Assembly: GCF_003129925.1 (NCBI RefSeq)
Contig: NZ_QFFN01000014.1
Span: 1 to 56,296, forward strand
Direction of reading: 5' to 3'
Length of the DNA: 56,296 bases
DNA from: Bifidobacterium catulorum
GTDB taxonomy: Bacteria > Actinomycetota > Actinomycetes > Actinomycetales > Bifidobacteriaceae
In this document: one piece after another, positions 16,120-24,325 of the stretch
Layout: each line of letters begins with the position of its first letter
Position numbering within the stretch: the first letter of the stretch is position 1
The notes under the pieces: model-generated
Databases searched by the model: none
The model's input: the letters and a program-made list of their open reading frames with translations, nothing else
Told to the model about the DNA's origin: nothing
Translations under genes and position numbers: made by a program

Positions 16120-17841
16120 GTGTTCGAACGCCGCAAACCCCAGGATCCCACGGAATGGACGTGGTCGAAGAAGATGCTCGTGAGCATCCCCATCTTCATC
16201 ATTCTGATGGGCATACTCACGTCGGTCTCGCACATCACCACCGTGGAATGGAAGAACGAGCCGACCGACCGCAGCGTCGAGACGCTGGCGGCAAGCACGG
16301 CCGTCACCTTCCGCAACACCACCGGCGGGACGTTGCCCAAACGGGGCGACCATGACGTCCAGACGCGAAGCGAGTGGATCGACCTCGTCCGCCCGTCGAC
16401 GGGCGAACGGCAGCGGGCGCACGTGCTCATCCGCTCGCCGAAGACCACGGCCGCCGAACACAGTCTGCCCGCCGTCGTGTTCATGCACGGTGCCGGATAC
16501 GGCACCGCCGACAACTCCTTCGGCGACGTGGCCGAGGACCTGAGCTCCGCAGGATTCGTCACCGCCACCGTCGACAAGCCGGTATGGTCCACGAACGACA
16601 TCACCCGCGACTATCCGGCCTCGGCCCACGCATACGGGCAGGTCGTGGACTATCTGCGTTCGCTGCCCTCCGTGAATCCGGACAAAGTCGGCATCTACGC
16701 CACGTCGGAAAGCACATGGATATCGCCGTATCTCGTACGCGACGACGGGAACATCGCCTTCCAGATACTGCTCTCGCCCATGGTGTACAGCCCACGCCAC
16801 GCCCTGGGGTTCTTCGTGGCGCAGGACTTCGCCATCGTGGGCGCCAACCCCGGATACCAGTCCATCGTCCGCCGCGTGTTCAGCGCCGACATGGCCAGAT
16901 TCGGCCTCGGCAACCTCGACTTCGACCCGCTTGTGGCCCAGGGCTACGCCATACCCACCTTCGTGGCCTACGGATCCAAGGACGTTATGACCGCACAGGT
17001 CGACGGCATCGGGGAGATCGAGAACATGGCGAGACGGACCGACAACTGGGACGTCACCGTACGCAACTATCCGGTCGCCAACCATGTGATGAGGCTCGGC
17101 GACGAGGCCGAGGAGGGCACGCCGCTCGTCGACCGCTACGAGGACGACATGGTCGACTGGGCGGTCGGCCGGGCGCATGGTCTTGAGGAGACGTCGCCGC
17201 CGATCGCCGGCGCCACCATCTACCAGTCCATCGCCGTGCCCACCAACCTGTACGCCCACGGCAAACTCACCATATACGGTGCCGTCATCCATGTGACGGC
17301 CGCCGTCATGCTGGTCGTGGCGGCCCTGCTCAACATCGTCGCGCTGATACGCAAGATAGGGCATCTCATACGGCGGAAAGGCCCGCTGCTCGGCTACGTG
17401 CGCGGATACCAGCGGGTGCTCATCGCCATATCCACCACCACCATGGCGTCATTGCTTCTGTTCATGGCCGGCGTCGGACAGACCATCTGGCGCATGGTCG
17501 GACTCATATGGGGCGGCGCGCCCGAAGCCCCGGGCATGATCTACTGGAGCTGGTATGCGATCCAGGGGGCCTGCGCCATCGTGGTATGGGCATGGTCTCG
17601 CGTGTTCTGCGAAATACTGCACACCATGTCCATCAAAGGACTGCTGCGCACCCCGGAGGAATGGCGCGCCGACTTCAAGGTGCGCAGACTCACCGGGCGT
17701 CCAGTGCTGCGCATCCGCGACTGGCATCCCGGGCCGGTCATAGCCTCCACGCGGTTCGGCGTCGTCATGTTCGTCGTCACCACGCTCACCATGTTCTGCA
17801 TACTGCTCGTCCTGGCGTTCTGGGGCCTGTTCATCTACTGA
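16120..17841 (+). CDS. Membrane-anchored alpha/beta-hydrolase-like protein
   Basis: About 573 aa. A signal-anchor helix lies near residues 20-38 (MLVSIPIFIILMGILTSV). An alpha/beta-hydrolase domain follows (~100-340) with AVVFMHGAGYG (oxyanion HG motif), GIYATSESTWI (nucleophile elbow T-S-E-S-T in place of G-x-S-x-G), VAYGSKD and NHVMR (candidate acid and His). The C-terminal ~200 residues hold about four membrane helices. Start GTG 16120 is proposed because TAGAAT (16107-16112) lies 7 nt upstream; ATG 16111 overlaps that box. Substrate unknown. Lies upstream of recO by 43 bp. Confidence 0.7.
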   Translation: MFERRKPQDPTEWTWSKKMLVSIPIFIILMGILTSVSHITTVEWKNEPTDRSVETLAASTAVTFRNTTGGTLPKRGDHDVQTRSEWIDLVRPSTGERQRAHVLIRSPKTTAAEHSLPAVVFMHGAGYGTADNSFGDVAEDLSSAGFVTATVDKPVWSTNDITRDYPASAHAYGQVVDYLRSLPSVNPDKVGIYATSESTWISPYLVRDDGNIAFQILLSPMVYSPRHALGFFVAQDFAIVGANPGYQSIVRRVFSADMARFGLGNLDFDPLVAQGYAIPTFVAYGSKDVMTAQVDGIGEIENMARRTDNWDVTVRNYPVANHVMRLGDEAEEGTPLVDRYEDDMVDWAVGRAHGLEETSPPIAGATIYQSIAVPTNLYAHGKLTIYGAVIHVTAAVMLVVAALLNIVALIRKIGHLIRRKGPLLGYVRGYQRVLIAISTTTMASLLLFMAGVGQTIWRMVGLIWGGAPEAPGMIYWSWYAIQGACAIVVWAWSRVFCEILHTMSIKGLLRTPEEWRADFKVRRLTGRPVLRIRDWHPGPVIASTRFGVVMFVVTTLTMFCILLVLAFWGLFIY

Positions 17842-17884
17842 CGACGACGGCCGGCCTGGAACGACCGGCGGCGAAAGGAACGCG

Positions 17885-18691
17885 ATGCCACTCTACAAGG
17901 ACGAGGGACTGGTGCTCCGCACCGTCAAACTCGGCGAGGCCGACCGCATCATCACCATCCTCACCCGCGACCACGGCAAGATCCGCGCCGTGGCCAAAGG
18001 CGTGCGACGATTGAAATCCCGGTTCGGCGCCAGACTCGAACCCTTCATGCGGGCCGACCTGCTTATCGCCACCGGACGATCCCTGGACGTCGTCTCCCAA
18101 GCCTCGTCGAAAGGCATGTACGCCGACCGCATCATCACCGACTACGATTCCTACATCAACGCCGGCATGGTCGTCGAGACCGCCGACCGGCTGTTCTCCG
18201 CCCTCGACGAGCCATCGCCACGCCAATACCTTCTCGCCGTCGGCGCCATCTCCGCACTGGCCCGGCATCTGCACGCCCCCGGAGACATCGGCGAATCCTA
18301 CATGCTGCGCGCCCTCGCGCTCGCCGGATGGCGTCCTCGTCTCGACGCCTGCGTCGTCTGCGGCGAGACGGAGGGCCTGTGCGCGTTCTCCGTGCCGGGC
18401 GGCGGCGCGATGTGCGGCAAGGACCGTACGCCCGAGGCAAGACGCGTGACGGCCTCGCAGCTCGCGAGGCTTCGGGCGCTGCTCGCGGGGGATTGGGACG
18501 CATTGAATGCGGCGGTCCGGGCGCGCGGCGAGGCCGGCGGCGACGTCGCGGCGGCGGACGTCGGAGTGGTGGACGTCCGCATGTCGGCCGGCGGCGAGTC
18601 CCATGCCGCGGCGGTCCATGCCATAGTTGAAGAATGGGCGGAGTATTATCTTGAGCGCCCGATTCGTTCCGCACACTTGCTAGATTCATAA
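17885..18691 (+). CDS. recO: DNA repair protein RecO
   Basis: 268 aa mediator of RecFOR recombination, loading RecA onto SSB-coated DNA. The N-terminal OB-fold begins YKDEGLVLRTVKLGEADRII and continues ...VAKGVRRLKSRFGARLEPF; the C-terminal part has CVVCGE and a single later Cys (AMC), so the four-Cys zinc site seen in some homologues is incomplete. Ribosome site AAAGGAA precedes ATG 17885. uppS begins 2 bp after its stop, a conserved actinobacterial pair. Confidence 0.93.
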   Translation: MPLYKDEGLVLRTVKLGEADRIITILTRDHGKIRAVAKGVRRLKSRFGARLEPFMRADLLIATGRSLDVVSQASSKGMYADRIITDYDSYINAGMVVETADRLFSALDEPSPRQYLLAVGAISALARHLHAPGDIGESYMLRALALAGWRPRLDACVVCGETEGLCAFSVPGGGAMCGKDRTPEARRVTASQLARLRALLAGDWDALNAAVRARGEAGGDVAAADVGVVDVRMSAGGESHAAAVHAIVEEWAEYYLERPIRSAHLLDS

Positions 18692-18693
18692 CC

Positions 18694-19485
18694 ATGGCTT
18701 TTGAACACGTCGATTACACGTCGCTCGACATTCCCGCGGCGCCCTTCTCCGACCCATCGATCATCCCTGATTTCCCCAAGGGCAAGGTGCCCCGCCATGT
18801 GGGCGTCATCATGGACGGCAACGGACGCTGGGCGCAGCAGCGCGGACTCGTGCGCACCAACGGGCATCAGGCCGCCGAACCCGTGGTGTTCGACACCATC
18901 GCCGGCGCCATCGAGGCGGGCGTGCGTTATCTGAGCCTGTATACGTTCTCCACCGAAAACTGGAAGCGTTCGCCCTCCGAGGTGCGGTTCCTCATGGGAT
19001 TCAGCCGCGAGATCATCCACCGCCGCGTGGCGCAGATGGATGAGTGGGGGGTGCGCGTGCGCTGGTCCGGGCGCCGTCCCCGGTTGTGGAAATCCGTGAT
19101 CGACGAGCTTGAGACCGCGATGGAGCGTACGAAGAACAACAAGGTCATCGACGTGGTGTTCTGTATCAACTACGGCGGGCGCGCCGAGATCGCCGACGCC
19201 TGCGCCGCCATCGCGAAGGAGGTGCGCGACGGTCGCATCTCCGGCGACCGTGTCACCGAGAAGATGATCGCCCAGCACCTGTACAACCCCGACATCCCCG
19301 ATTGCGATCTGGTGATTCGCACGTCGGGCGAGCAGCGTACGAGCAACTTCCTGCCGTGGGAGGCCGCCTATGCGGAGCTTGACTTCGTGCCCGAGCTGTT
19401 CCCCGACTGCGGGCGCGAGGTCCTGTGGCGTTCCATCGACCACTACATCCACCGCGATCGACGGTTTGGGGGAGTGAAACGCTAG
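18694..19485 (+). CDS. uppS: Isoprenyl transferase (undecaprenyl diphosphate synthase)
   Basis: 263 aa cis-prenyltransferase making the polyprenyl diphosphate carrier for cell-wall synthesis, using IPP from the MEP pathway encoded upstream (dxr, ispG). Motifs: HVGVIMDGNGRWAQQRGL (catalytic Asp in MDGNGRWA), TFSTENWKR, CINYGGRAE, and C-terminal IRTSGEQRTSNFLPWE. ATG 18694 is 7 nt after TAGATT (18681-18686), inside the end of recO, so a leaderless internal promoter is possible besides readthrough. Its last codons and stop lie in a hairpin repeat. Confidence 0.96.
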   Translation: MAFEHVDYTSLDIPAAPFSDPSIIPDFPKGKVPRHVGVIMDGNGRWAQQRGLVRTNGHQAAEPVVFDTIAGAIEAGVRYLSLYTFSTENWKRSPSEVRFLMGFSREIIHRRVAQMDEWGVRVRWSGRRPRLWKSVIDELETAMERTKNNKVIDVVFCINYGGRAEIADACAAIAKEVRDGRISGDRVTEKMIAQHLYNPDIPDCDLVIRTSGEQRTSNFLPWEAAYAELDFVPELFPDCGREVLWRSIDHYIHRDRRFGGVKR

Positions 19486-19508
19486 CAAGCGTTTCACTGC
19501 CGCGCCGC
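19472..19508 (+). repeat. Hairpin repeat copy 1, overlapping the uppS stop
   Basis: GAGTGAAACGCT-agca-AGCGTTTCAC followed by TGCCGCGCCGC. The uppS stop TAG is in the loop region (19483-19485). It probably acts as a terminator. A second near-identical copy starts at 19567. Confidence 0.75.
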
Positions 19509-19566
19509 AATTGTATCGAGCGGCGTGGCGGATAGGGCGCGGCCGTGGGGCCGTCCGTTGTTGCTG

Positions 19567-19602
19567 GAGTGAAACGCTGACGGCGTTTCACTGCCGCGCC
19601 GC
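19567..19602 (+). repeat. Hairpin repeat copy 2
   Basis: GAGTGAAACGCTgacgGCGTTTCACTGCCGCGCCGC repeats copy 1 with a changed loop. It lies between the convergent uppS and YwqG-like genes and may terminate both. Confidence 0.75.
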
Positions 19603-19610
19603 GCGGTGGT

Positions 19611-20567
19611 TCAGTAGCAGTCCCACGTGTAGGCGACGCTTGAGAAGTCGAGTCGGCGCAGCCGTTCCGGCTCGATGAAGAAGTTCATCACTCCGGTGTC
19701 TCCGAACATGAGTCGTCCGTCATCGAGCGAATCCAGTTGGAGCAGCGGGGTGGTGAACCGCTCCAGACCGGAGCCGTCTTCCCGAGGATCGTCCTGGGTG
19801 AACATGCCGTAGCCTCCGATCCGTTGACCGGCACCGCCCAGCATGTCGTCGAGCGCGTCGCGAATCTCCGCATCATGCGTCTGGAAGAAGTCGCGGTCGC
19901 GCTCGTTCAATGCGCCCAGACAACGCTGCAGCAAGGCTTCGAAACGGAAGTCGGAAGTCGGCATCGCCTGCATGGACGGTTTCGGTTCCAGCCGGAACTC
20001 GACGTCGGGGTCATGCAATGGCAGGTCGGTGTCGTCCTTCCATTCGGGGCGGACGATCCGTCCCCGCCGTACGTCGTCGGGAACGGGAATGTATCGTATG
20101 CGCCATGAGCGCTGCAGGGTCAGGTGGTCCCAGTCCATGCCGAACAGGGAGTCGTCGCCGGCGATGAAGAACTGCAGCAGCCCATCCTGGGGGAAGTCCT
20201 GCAGGCGGGGGAGTTGGGAGAAGTTCAGCTGGGCGAGGAGGAACAGCGGCTCGCCGGTCTCCTTGTTCCTGGGCGTGCTCATGGCTGGTGGCACATAGAA
20301 CGCGCCGCCGATCTTGGTGTCGGTGATGGAGGGCGTGTCATGCGTGGGGAGGAGTTCGATGGACGGCCGCTGCGTCTCGTCGCGGACCATCGATGCGATC
20401 ATCTGCGCCAGATAGTCGGTCAGCTGGGGGATGCGCTGCGTATCGGAATAGGCTTCGTCCCGTTGGATTCCCGTGATGTTCTCCGCTATGGGGTTGGGGG
20501 TGTTGCGGACGATGTCCCGCTCGTCCTTCGAGGCTTTCCCTCCGAACAGCTTGTCCAGGAATCCCAT
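19611..20567 (-). CDS. YwqG-like (DUF1963) protein
   Basis: 318 aa soluble protein. The middle and C-terminal parts match the YwqG/DUF1963 pattern: KIGGAFYVPP, PLFLLAQLNFSQLP, GLLQFFIAGDD, a RIRYIP strand, GYGMFTQDDPR, LLQLDS..DGRLMFGDTGVMNFFI and a final W-D-C-Y. Function unknown. Ribosome site AAGGAG lies 6-7 nt before ATG 20567. It stands alone between hairpin repeats. Confidence 0.8.
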   Translation of the reverse strand: MGFLDKLFGGKASKDERDIVRNTPNPIAENITGIQRDEAYSDTQRIPQLTDYLAQMIASMVRDETQRPSIELLPTHDTPSITDTKIGGAFYVPPAMSTPRNKETGEPLFLLAQLNFSQLPRLQDFPQDGLLQFFIAGDDSLFGMDWDHLTLQRSWRIRYIPVPDDVRRGRIVRPEWKDDTDLPLHDPDVEFRLEPKPSMQAMPTSDFRFEALLQRCLGALNERDRDFFQTHDAEIRDALDDMLGGAGQRIGGYGMFTQDDPREDGSGLERFTTPLLQLDSLDDGRLMFGDTGVMNFFIEPERLRRLDFSSVAYTWDCY

Positions 20568-20684
20568 GGCGCTCTCCTTACCGCATGACGATGCGCTTCG
20601 CTACGACCGCGCTACGACATAGCCTAATCGCCGGCCGGTGCCTTCACTGGGTGCAATGGTGAAGAAGACGTGTTCATTGGCACC

Positions 20685-20780
20685 GGTATCGCGGGTTTCC
20701 TCGCGCAACTTGTCGCCGGAGGGGGCCTTTTGCGACGATTCGCGCGAGGAAACCTCGGATTCCGCCTAATTGGCGTAGGG
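20685..20780. repeat. 96-bp hairpin repeat, copy A
   Basis: Near-identical to 21847-21942 (about four mismatches). Contains 13-bp inverted arms GGTTTCCTCGCGC and GCGCGAGGAAACC with an inner TCGC/GCGA stem. Its last ~15 bases encode the end of the AbiEi-like gene (FPYAN-stop). Confidence 0.85.
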
Positions 20781-21755
20781 GAATGGCGGGGAGGGGATGC
20801 CGGGTTGGCGTGCCAGCCCGTGCGAGGAGAGTATGCGTGCGATCCTGCCGGGGTAATCCCAATCCGCATAGTAGAAGCGCGTAGTGCTTGAGCCTTGGCG
20901 TTCCAGGCAGCGTTGCCGGTCCCGCTCCTCGTCGACGACGTCACGGATGGCTCTGCCGGACGTCATGGTCGGGTCCACGTATTTGCGCACGCCGTCGAAT
21001 TCGCCGATGAGTTTCGACCCGTCCTCCCTTTGCCATAGGTAGTCGACGCGATGCACCCGTCCTCGTCGCTCCAGACAGGGGAATTCGACCTGGATGTCGT
21101 CCGTCGGGTATCCGATGGTGGCGAATACGCCGCGGCCTTCGGATTCGCCGCCGTTCTCGCTGCGCCCGTCCGCGAGATCGAACATCGCCTCTATACGCTT
21201 CCGGTCCCGTACATATGGCAGGGAACATGGATAGTTCCGCAACACCAGCGGATCGACCTTGCCCAGGCGCAATGCCGAATCCATCGGAGCAAGCGCATAC
21301 CGCGCCGGCAGTCTCGCCACGCAGTCGTAAAGGGTGCGCATCAGTCCCGTCACCTGGATCCCGTCGAGTGTCTCCACATCGGGATGGGTGATCGCATACC
21401 GTATGAGCCGCGTGGAGGGCCGGATGCGCGTCGGACGGTCCGAGACGATGCAGATCGGTCCGCACAATCGGTACGAGCAGTCCAGCCCATGCATGACTGC
21501 GGCGGTGGGCCCGCAGAATACCCAATCCGGATGCATTGCGGAGAGCGAGCGCACGACATGCCGCACCTGCTCGTGACGGTCGAGGCGTTTCCAATAGTCG
21601 GCGCGCGCATACAATCCGCGATATGGACGCACCACTGCGCCGGATCTGACGCGTCGCGCAATCGCGCTGACGTCCGTGCCGGTGCGTGGCCGGGCGCAAC
21701 GCCGCGCCAGCTGTGCGGCGTCGAAGAGCAGGTTCAGTGCATGATGGTCGTCCAT
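20766..21755 (-). CDS. AbiEi-like / endonuclease-like fusion protein
   Basis: 329 aa. The N-terminal ~200 residues resemble AbiEi-type (type IV toxin-antitoxin) antitoxin-domain proteins: a DVSAIARRVRSGAVVRPYRGLYAR wing-helix segment, then AVMHGLD, CIVSDRP and DGIQVTGLMRTLYDCVARL. The C-terminal ~110 residues contain a possible PD-(D/E)XK or Vsr-like nuclease core: VDYLWQREDGSKLIGEFDGVRKYVD (D, E-x-D, K) and a later DEERDRQRCLE helix. No AbiEii toxin gene is adjacent. ATG 21755 follows TAGACT by 6-7 nt, so it is probably leaderless. It sits between two copies of a 96-bp hairpin repeat, and its final codons lie inside copy A, suggesting mobility or duplication. Confidence 0.6.
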   Translation of the reverse strand: MDDHHALNLLFDAAQLARRCARPRTGTDVSAIARRVRSGAVVRPYRGLYARADYWKRLDRHEQVRHVVRSLSAMHPDWVFCGPTAAVMHGLDCSYRLCGPICIVSDRPTRIRPSTRLIRYAITHPDVETLDGIQVTGLMRTLYDCVARLPARYALAPMDSALRLGKVDPLVLRNYPCSLPYVRDRKRIEAMFDLADGRSENGGESEGRGVFATIGYPTDDIQVEFPCLERRGRVHRVDYLWQREDGSKLIGEFDGVRKYVDPTMTSGRAIRDVVDEERDRQRCLERQGSSTTRFYYADWDYPGRIARILSSHGLARQPGIPSPPFPYAN

Positions 21756-21846
21756 GGGAAAAGTCTACCCGCCGCCATGCTCCGTACGTTCCGTTCGGGC
21801 CTCCGAACCGCGCATGTCGGTGCTGATTCGCCTCGCCGAAATCGTC

Positions 21847-21942
21847 GGTATCGCGGGTTTCCTCGCGCAACTTGTCGCCGGAGGGGGCTGTTTGCGACGA
21901 TTCGCGCGAGGAAACCACGGATTCCGCCTAATTGGCGTAGGG
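21847..21942. repeat. 96-bp hairpin repeat, copy B
   Basis: Second copy of the repeat at 20685-20780, in the same orientation. It retains the reverse-strand codons for FPYAN-stop even though no gene precedes them, as if it were the tail of a lost second gene copy. Confidence 0.85.
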
Positions 21943-21950
21943 AAAGCGAA

Positions 21951-21981
21951 GGCCCGGCTCCGTGGAATGCGGAACCGGGCC
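21951..21981 (-). terminator. Terminator of the surface-protein gene
   Basis: GGCCCGGcTCC / GGAaCCGGGCC, an 11-bp stem with one mismatch and a 9-nt loop, 30 bp beyond the stop at 22011 on the minus strand. Confidence 0.6.
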
Positions 21982-22010
21982 CCGGGATTCGGGAATCGGA
22001 CGGATGCCGA

Positions 22011-23537
22011 TCAGTCGTTCAGGGAGCGACGACGCAGCATCAGCGCACCGCCCACACCCAGCAGGGCAAGCGCGGCGACGACGCCTGCGGCGACGTTCGT
22101 GCCGGTCTTGGCCAGAGCGTTGGACTTGGGCGCGTTGGCGTTGTTGCCGGTGGTCGGGGTGGTGGTCTTGCCGGCGTTGACGGCGGGCTTCTTGTCGTTC
22201 GTCTCGCCGTTCGGCTTCTGGCCGTTGTTGCCGTTGTTGTTGTTCTGCTCCAGCACGACCTTGTCGAGCGTGGTGAACACGTAGGTGACGGTGGCACCGG
22301 ATTCACGGCCGGTGTAGGTCACGGTCTGCGTGTCGAAGTCGTCGTAGGAGCGCACGGCCTTGCCGTTCTTGTAGACGGCGAACTTGGCGCCGCCCTGGTC
22401 GGTGCCGTTGGCGGCGGTGTAGTGGAACAGCTTCTCGGCGTCCTGCGCGCTGTAGCCGGGGACGGAGTTGTGCAGTCCCTTGAGCTGGGCGTCGGTCAGC
22501 TTCGTGTAGACGGTCGTCGTGGCGGCCCATCCGTCGAAGCCCTTGCTGGTGTCCTGCTGCTCGGGGAAGGTCCAGTACGAGGTCTCAAGGTAGGTGCGTT
22601 CGGCGGCGCTGAAGCCGGAGAGCACGTCCTTCGGCTGGGTCGGCTGCTCGGGTTCGGTGGCGGTGACGGTGACGGTGAGCTTGGCGGAGACGCCTTCGGC
22701 GGCGGTGCCCTTCTTGCCGGTCAGCGTGACGGTGGCCTTGCCGGCCTTCACGGCCTTGACCCGCACGTCGGTGGCGGGGTTGGCGCCCATGTCCACGAAC
22801 TCGAGGACCTTGTCGGTCTGTTCGATGGCCCAGTCGAAGTCGGCCTTGTCCACGTTCTCGAGCTTGGCGCTCAGGCCGAGCTCCTCATTGACCTTCAGTG
22901 TGGTCGTATTGTTGGTGAAGCCGTTGCCGTCCTTACCGACGATGGCGGCCGACTTGGCCGCGGGCTCGGTGGGCGTGGTGGCCGTCAGGTGGATGGTGCC
23001 GCCCTTTTCGTTGCCGAGGACGGTCAGGTAGGCGCCGGCCTTGAGATCCACGGTCTTGGATTCCACGCTGGTGCCGGACTGGTTGCCCTTGACGGTCAGG
23101 GAGAAGGAGGAGTACTTGCCGGCGTTGGGGTCGGAGGTGAAGATGCCGTCCGCGGTGCGCGATCCGGGGTACATGCCCACCTGAGCGGTCTTCAGCTGGT
23201 CGCCGGTGGCGGTGTACGTCACGTTGTATTCGCCGGGCTTGACGCCGACGTACTTGGTCTCAGTGGTGTGCTTGTCCTTGGTGGTGGTGCCGTTGTTCAG
23301 CACGGCCGTCGGGACGTCCTTGTCGCTGTTCACCGCGACGATGCCGAGGGAGCTGCTCTTGAGGCCGTCGTTATGCGTCGGCAGTCCCGACAGTGCGAAA
23401 TCGTACGTCTGGTATGTCGGTTCGGCGGCGGATGCGGCGGTCGTGCCGGCGAATCCGGCCATGCCGACGGTCAGGGCCGCGGCGAGCAGTCCGGCGGCCG
23501 CCCTGGCGATCCGGCTGGTCTTCGTCCATGTTGTCAT
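22011..23537 (-). CDS. Secreted cell-wall-anchored surface protein (LPXTG-like)
   Basis: 508 aa exported protein. A signal peptide spans ~1-37 (basic start, ARAAAGLLAAALTVGMAGFAG, AxA-like cleavage at ASA-AE). The body is strand-rich with Thr/Val/Lys repeats, including an Ig-like segment ending VTLTGKKGTAAEGVSAKLTVTV that suggests a bacterial Ig-type (Big) domain. A low-complexity Asn/Gly/Thr linker follows. The C-terminus has a sortase-type signal LAKTG, a hydrophobic stretch and a final RRRSLND tail. LAKTG deviates from LPXTG at position 2. Start ATG 23537 gives a normal signal peptide and has AAGGAAG ~11 nt upstream; longer in-frame starts would disrupt it. No sortase gene is adjacent. Ligand unknown. 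Confidence 0.8.
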   Translation of the reverse strand: MTTWTKTSRIARAAAGLLAAALTVGMAGFAGTTAASAAEPTYQTYDFALSGLPTHNDGLKSSSLGIVAVNSDKDVPTAVLNNGTTTKDKHTTETKYVGVKPGEYNVTYTATGDQLKTAQVGMYPGSRTADGIFTSDPNAGKYSSFSLTVKGNQSGTSVESKTVDLKAGAYLTVLGNEKGGTIHLTATTPTEPAAKSAAIVGKDGNGFTNNTTTLKVNEELGLSAKLENVDKADFDWAIEQTDKVLEFVDMGANPATDVRVKAVKAGKATVTLTGKKGTAAEGVSAKLTVTVTATEPEQPTQPKDVLSGFSAAERTYLETSYWTFPEQQDTSKGFDGWAATTTVYTKLTDAQLKGLHNSVPGYSAQDAEKLFHYTAANGTDQGGAKFAVYKNGKAVRSYDDFDTQTVTYTGRESGATVTYVFTTLDKVVLEQNNNNGNNGQKPNGETNDKKPAVNAGKTTTPTTGNNANAPKSNALAKTGTNVAAGVVAALALLGVGGALMLRRRSLND

Positions 23538-23765
23538 TGTGACGAACTTCCTTGTCTCTAGGGATAATGCGATCGTGCGGCGTTTCGTAAAACAGCACCG
23601 ATACAACCCCACGAATACCTCCATGATAATCCTTAACGGGGGCTTGGGAAATACTTGGATAAAACTACGTAATTGCTGAATTGTGCCGTTATCCGGGGAT
23701 ATAACGATTTACGGGGGGTGGTTCATCGACGCCCCGCAATCAAGTTCAACTGTTATGGTTTCGTG

Positions 23766-23814
23766 TTGCACAGTCGGAAAAACTGTTGTACTGTTCTATA
23801 TGACAGCACAACAG
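23766..23814 (+). promoter_or_regulatory. Promoter and palindromic operator of the GntR/ABC operon
   Basis: TTGCAC (23766-23771), 17 bp, TACTGT (23789-23794) forms a promoter. A near-perfect palindrome, CTGTTGTACTGT (23783-23794), 8-bp spacer, ACAGCACAACAG (23803-23814), overlaps the -10 box and start point, as expected for autorepression by the YtrA-type regulator. The rest of the 312-bp intergenic region (23538-23849) shows no gene; it must also hold the divergent surface-protein promoter, not resolved by eye. Confidence 0.6.
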
Positions 23815-23849
23815 TACTGGTGCGGTCCAAAAACAGAAAGGGGCAGGGA

Positions 23850-24260
23850 ATGAGGCTGATCATCTCTTCCGTGTCCGGCGAACCCATCTACGAGCAGATC
23901 AAGACGCAGATCCGCTCGGCGGTGCTCTCCGGCGAACTCGAAGCGGGCGAGGCGTTGCCCTCGCTGCGCAAGCTCGCCAAGGAGCTCCGCGTCTCCGTGC
24001 TCACCGTCACCAGGGCGTACAACGAACTGGCGGGCGAGGGCATCGTGCGCAACGTCCAGGGCAAAGGCACCTTCGTCATGCCGAAGGGCAATGACGTCAT
24101 GAGGGACCGGCTGTCCGAACGGGTGCGGGGATGCCTCGCCGAAGCGGCGAAGGCGGCGAAGGCGGCGGACATCCCGGCCGCCGAACTGCACGCCATGCTC
24201 GACGAGGCATACCGCGGCGATCCGCGGAGTGGGAAAGCCCGGAAAAACAACGACATATGA
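23850..24260 (+). CDS. GntR-family (YtrA subfamily) transcriptional regulator
   Basis: 136 aa. N-terminal winged helix: GEPIYEQIKTQIRSAVLSGEL, LPSLRKLAKELRVS, TVTRAYNELAGEG, VQGKGTFV (~8-75). Only a short helical C-terminal segment follows (~80-136) with AEAAKAAKAADIPAAEL, typical of the short YtrA effector/dimerisation region. Ribosome site AGGGG lies 6 nt before ATG 23850. It leads an operon with an ABC ATPase and permease and probably represses it through the palindrome overlapping its promoter. Inducer unknown; YtrA relatives often respond to cell-wall antibiotics. Confidence 0.88.
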   Translation: MRLIISSVSGEPIYEQIKTQIRSAVLSGELEAGEALPSLRKLAKELRVSVLTVTRAYNELAGEGIVRNVQGKGTFVMPKGNDVMRDRLSERVRGCLAEAAKAAKAADIPAAELHAMLDEAYRGDPRSGKARKNNDI

Positions 24261-24325
24261 CCTCCGCTACGTACTTTTTTGCGGAAATGCATACGGAAGT
24301 CATGATGACAGGGGAAAGGCAGACC

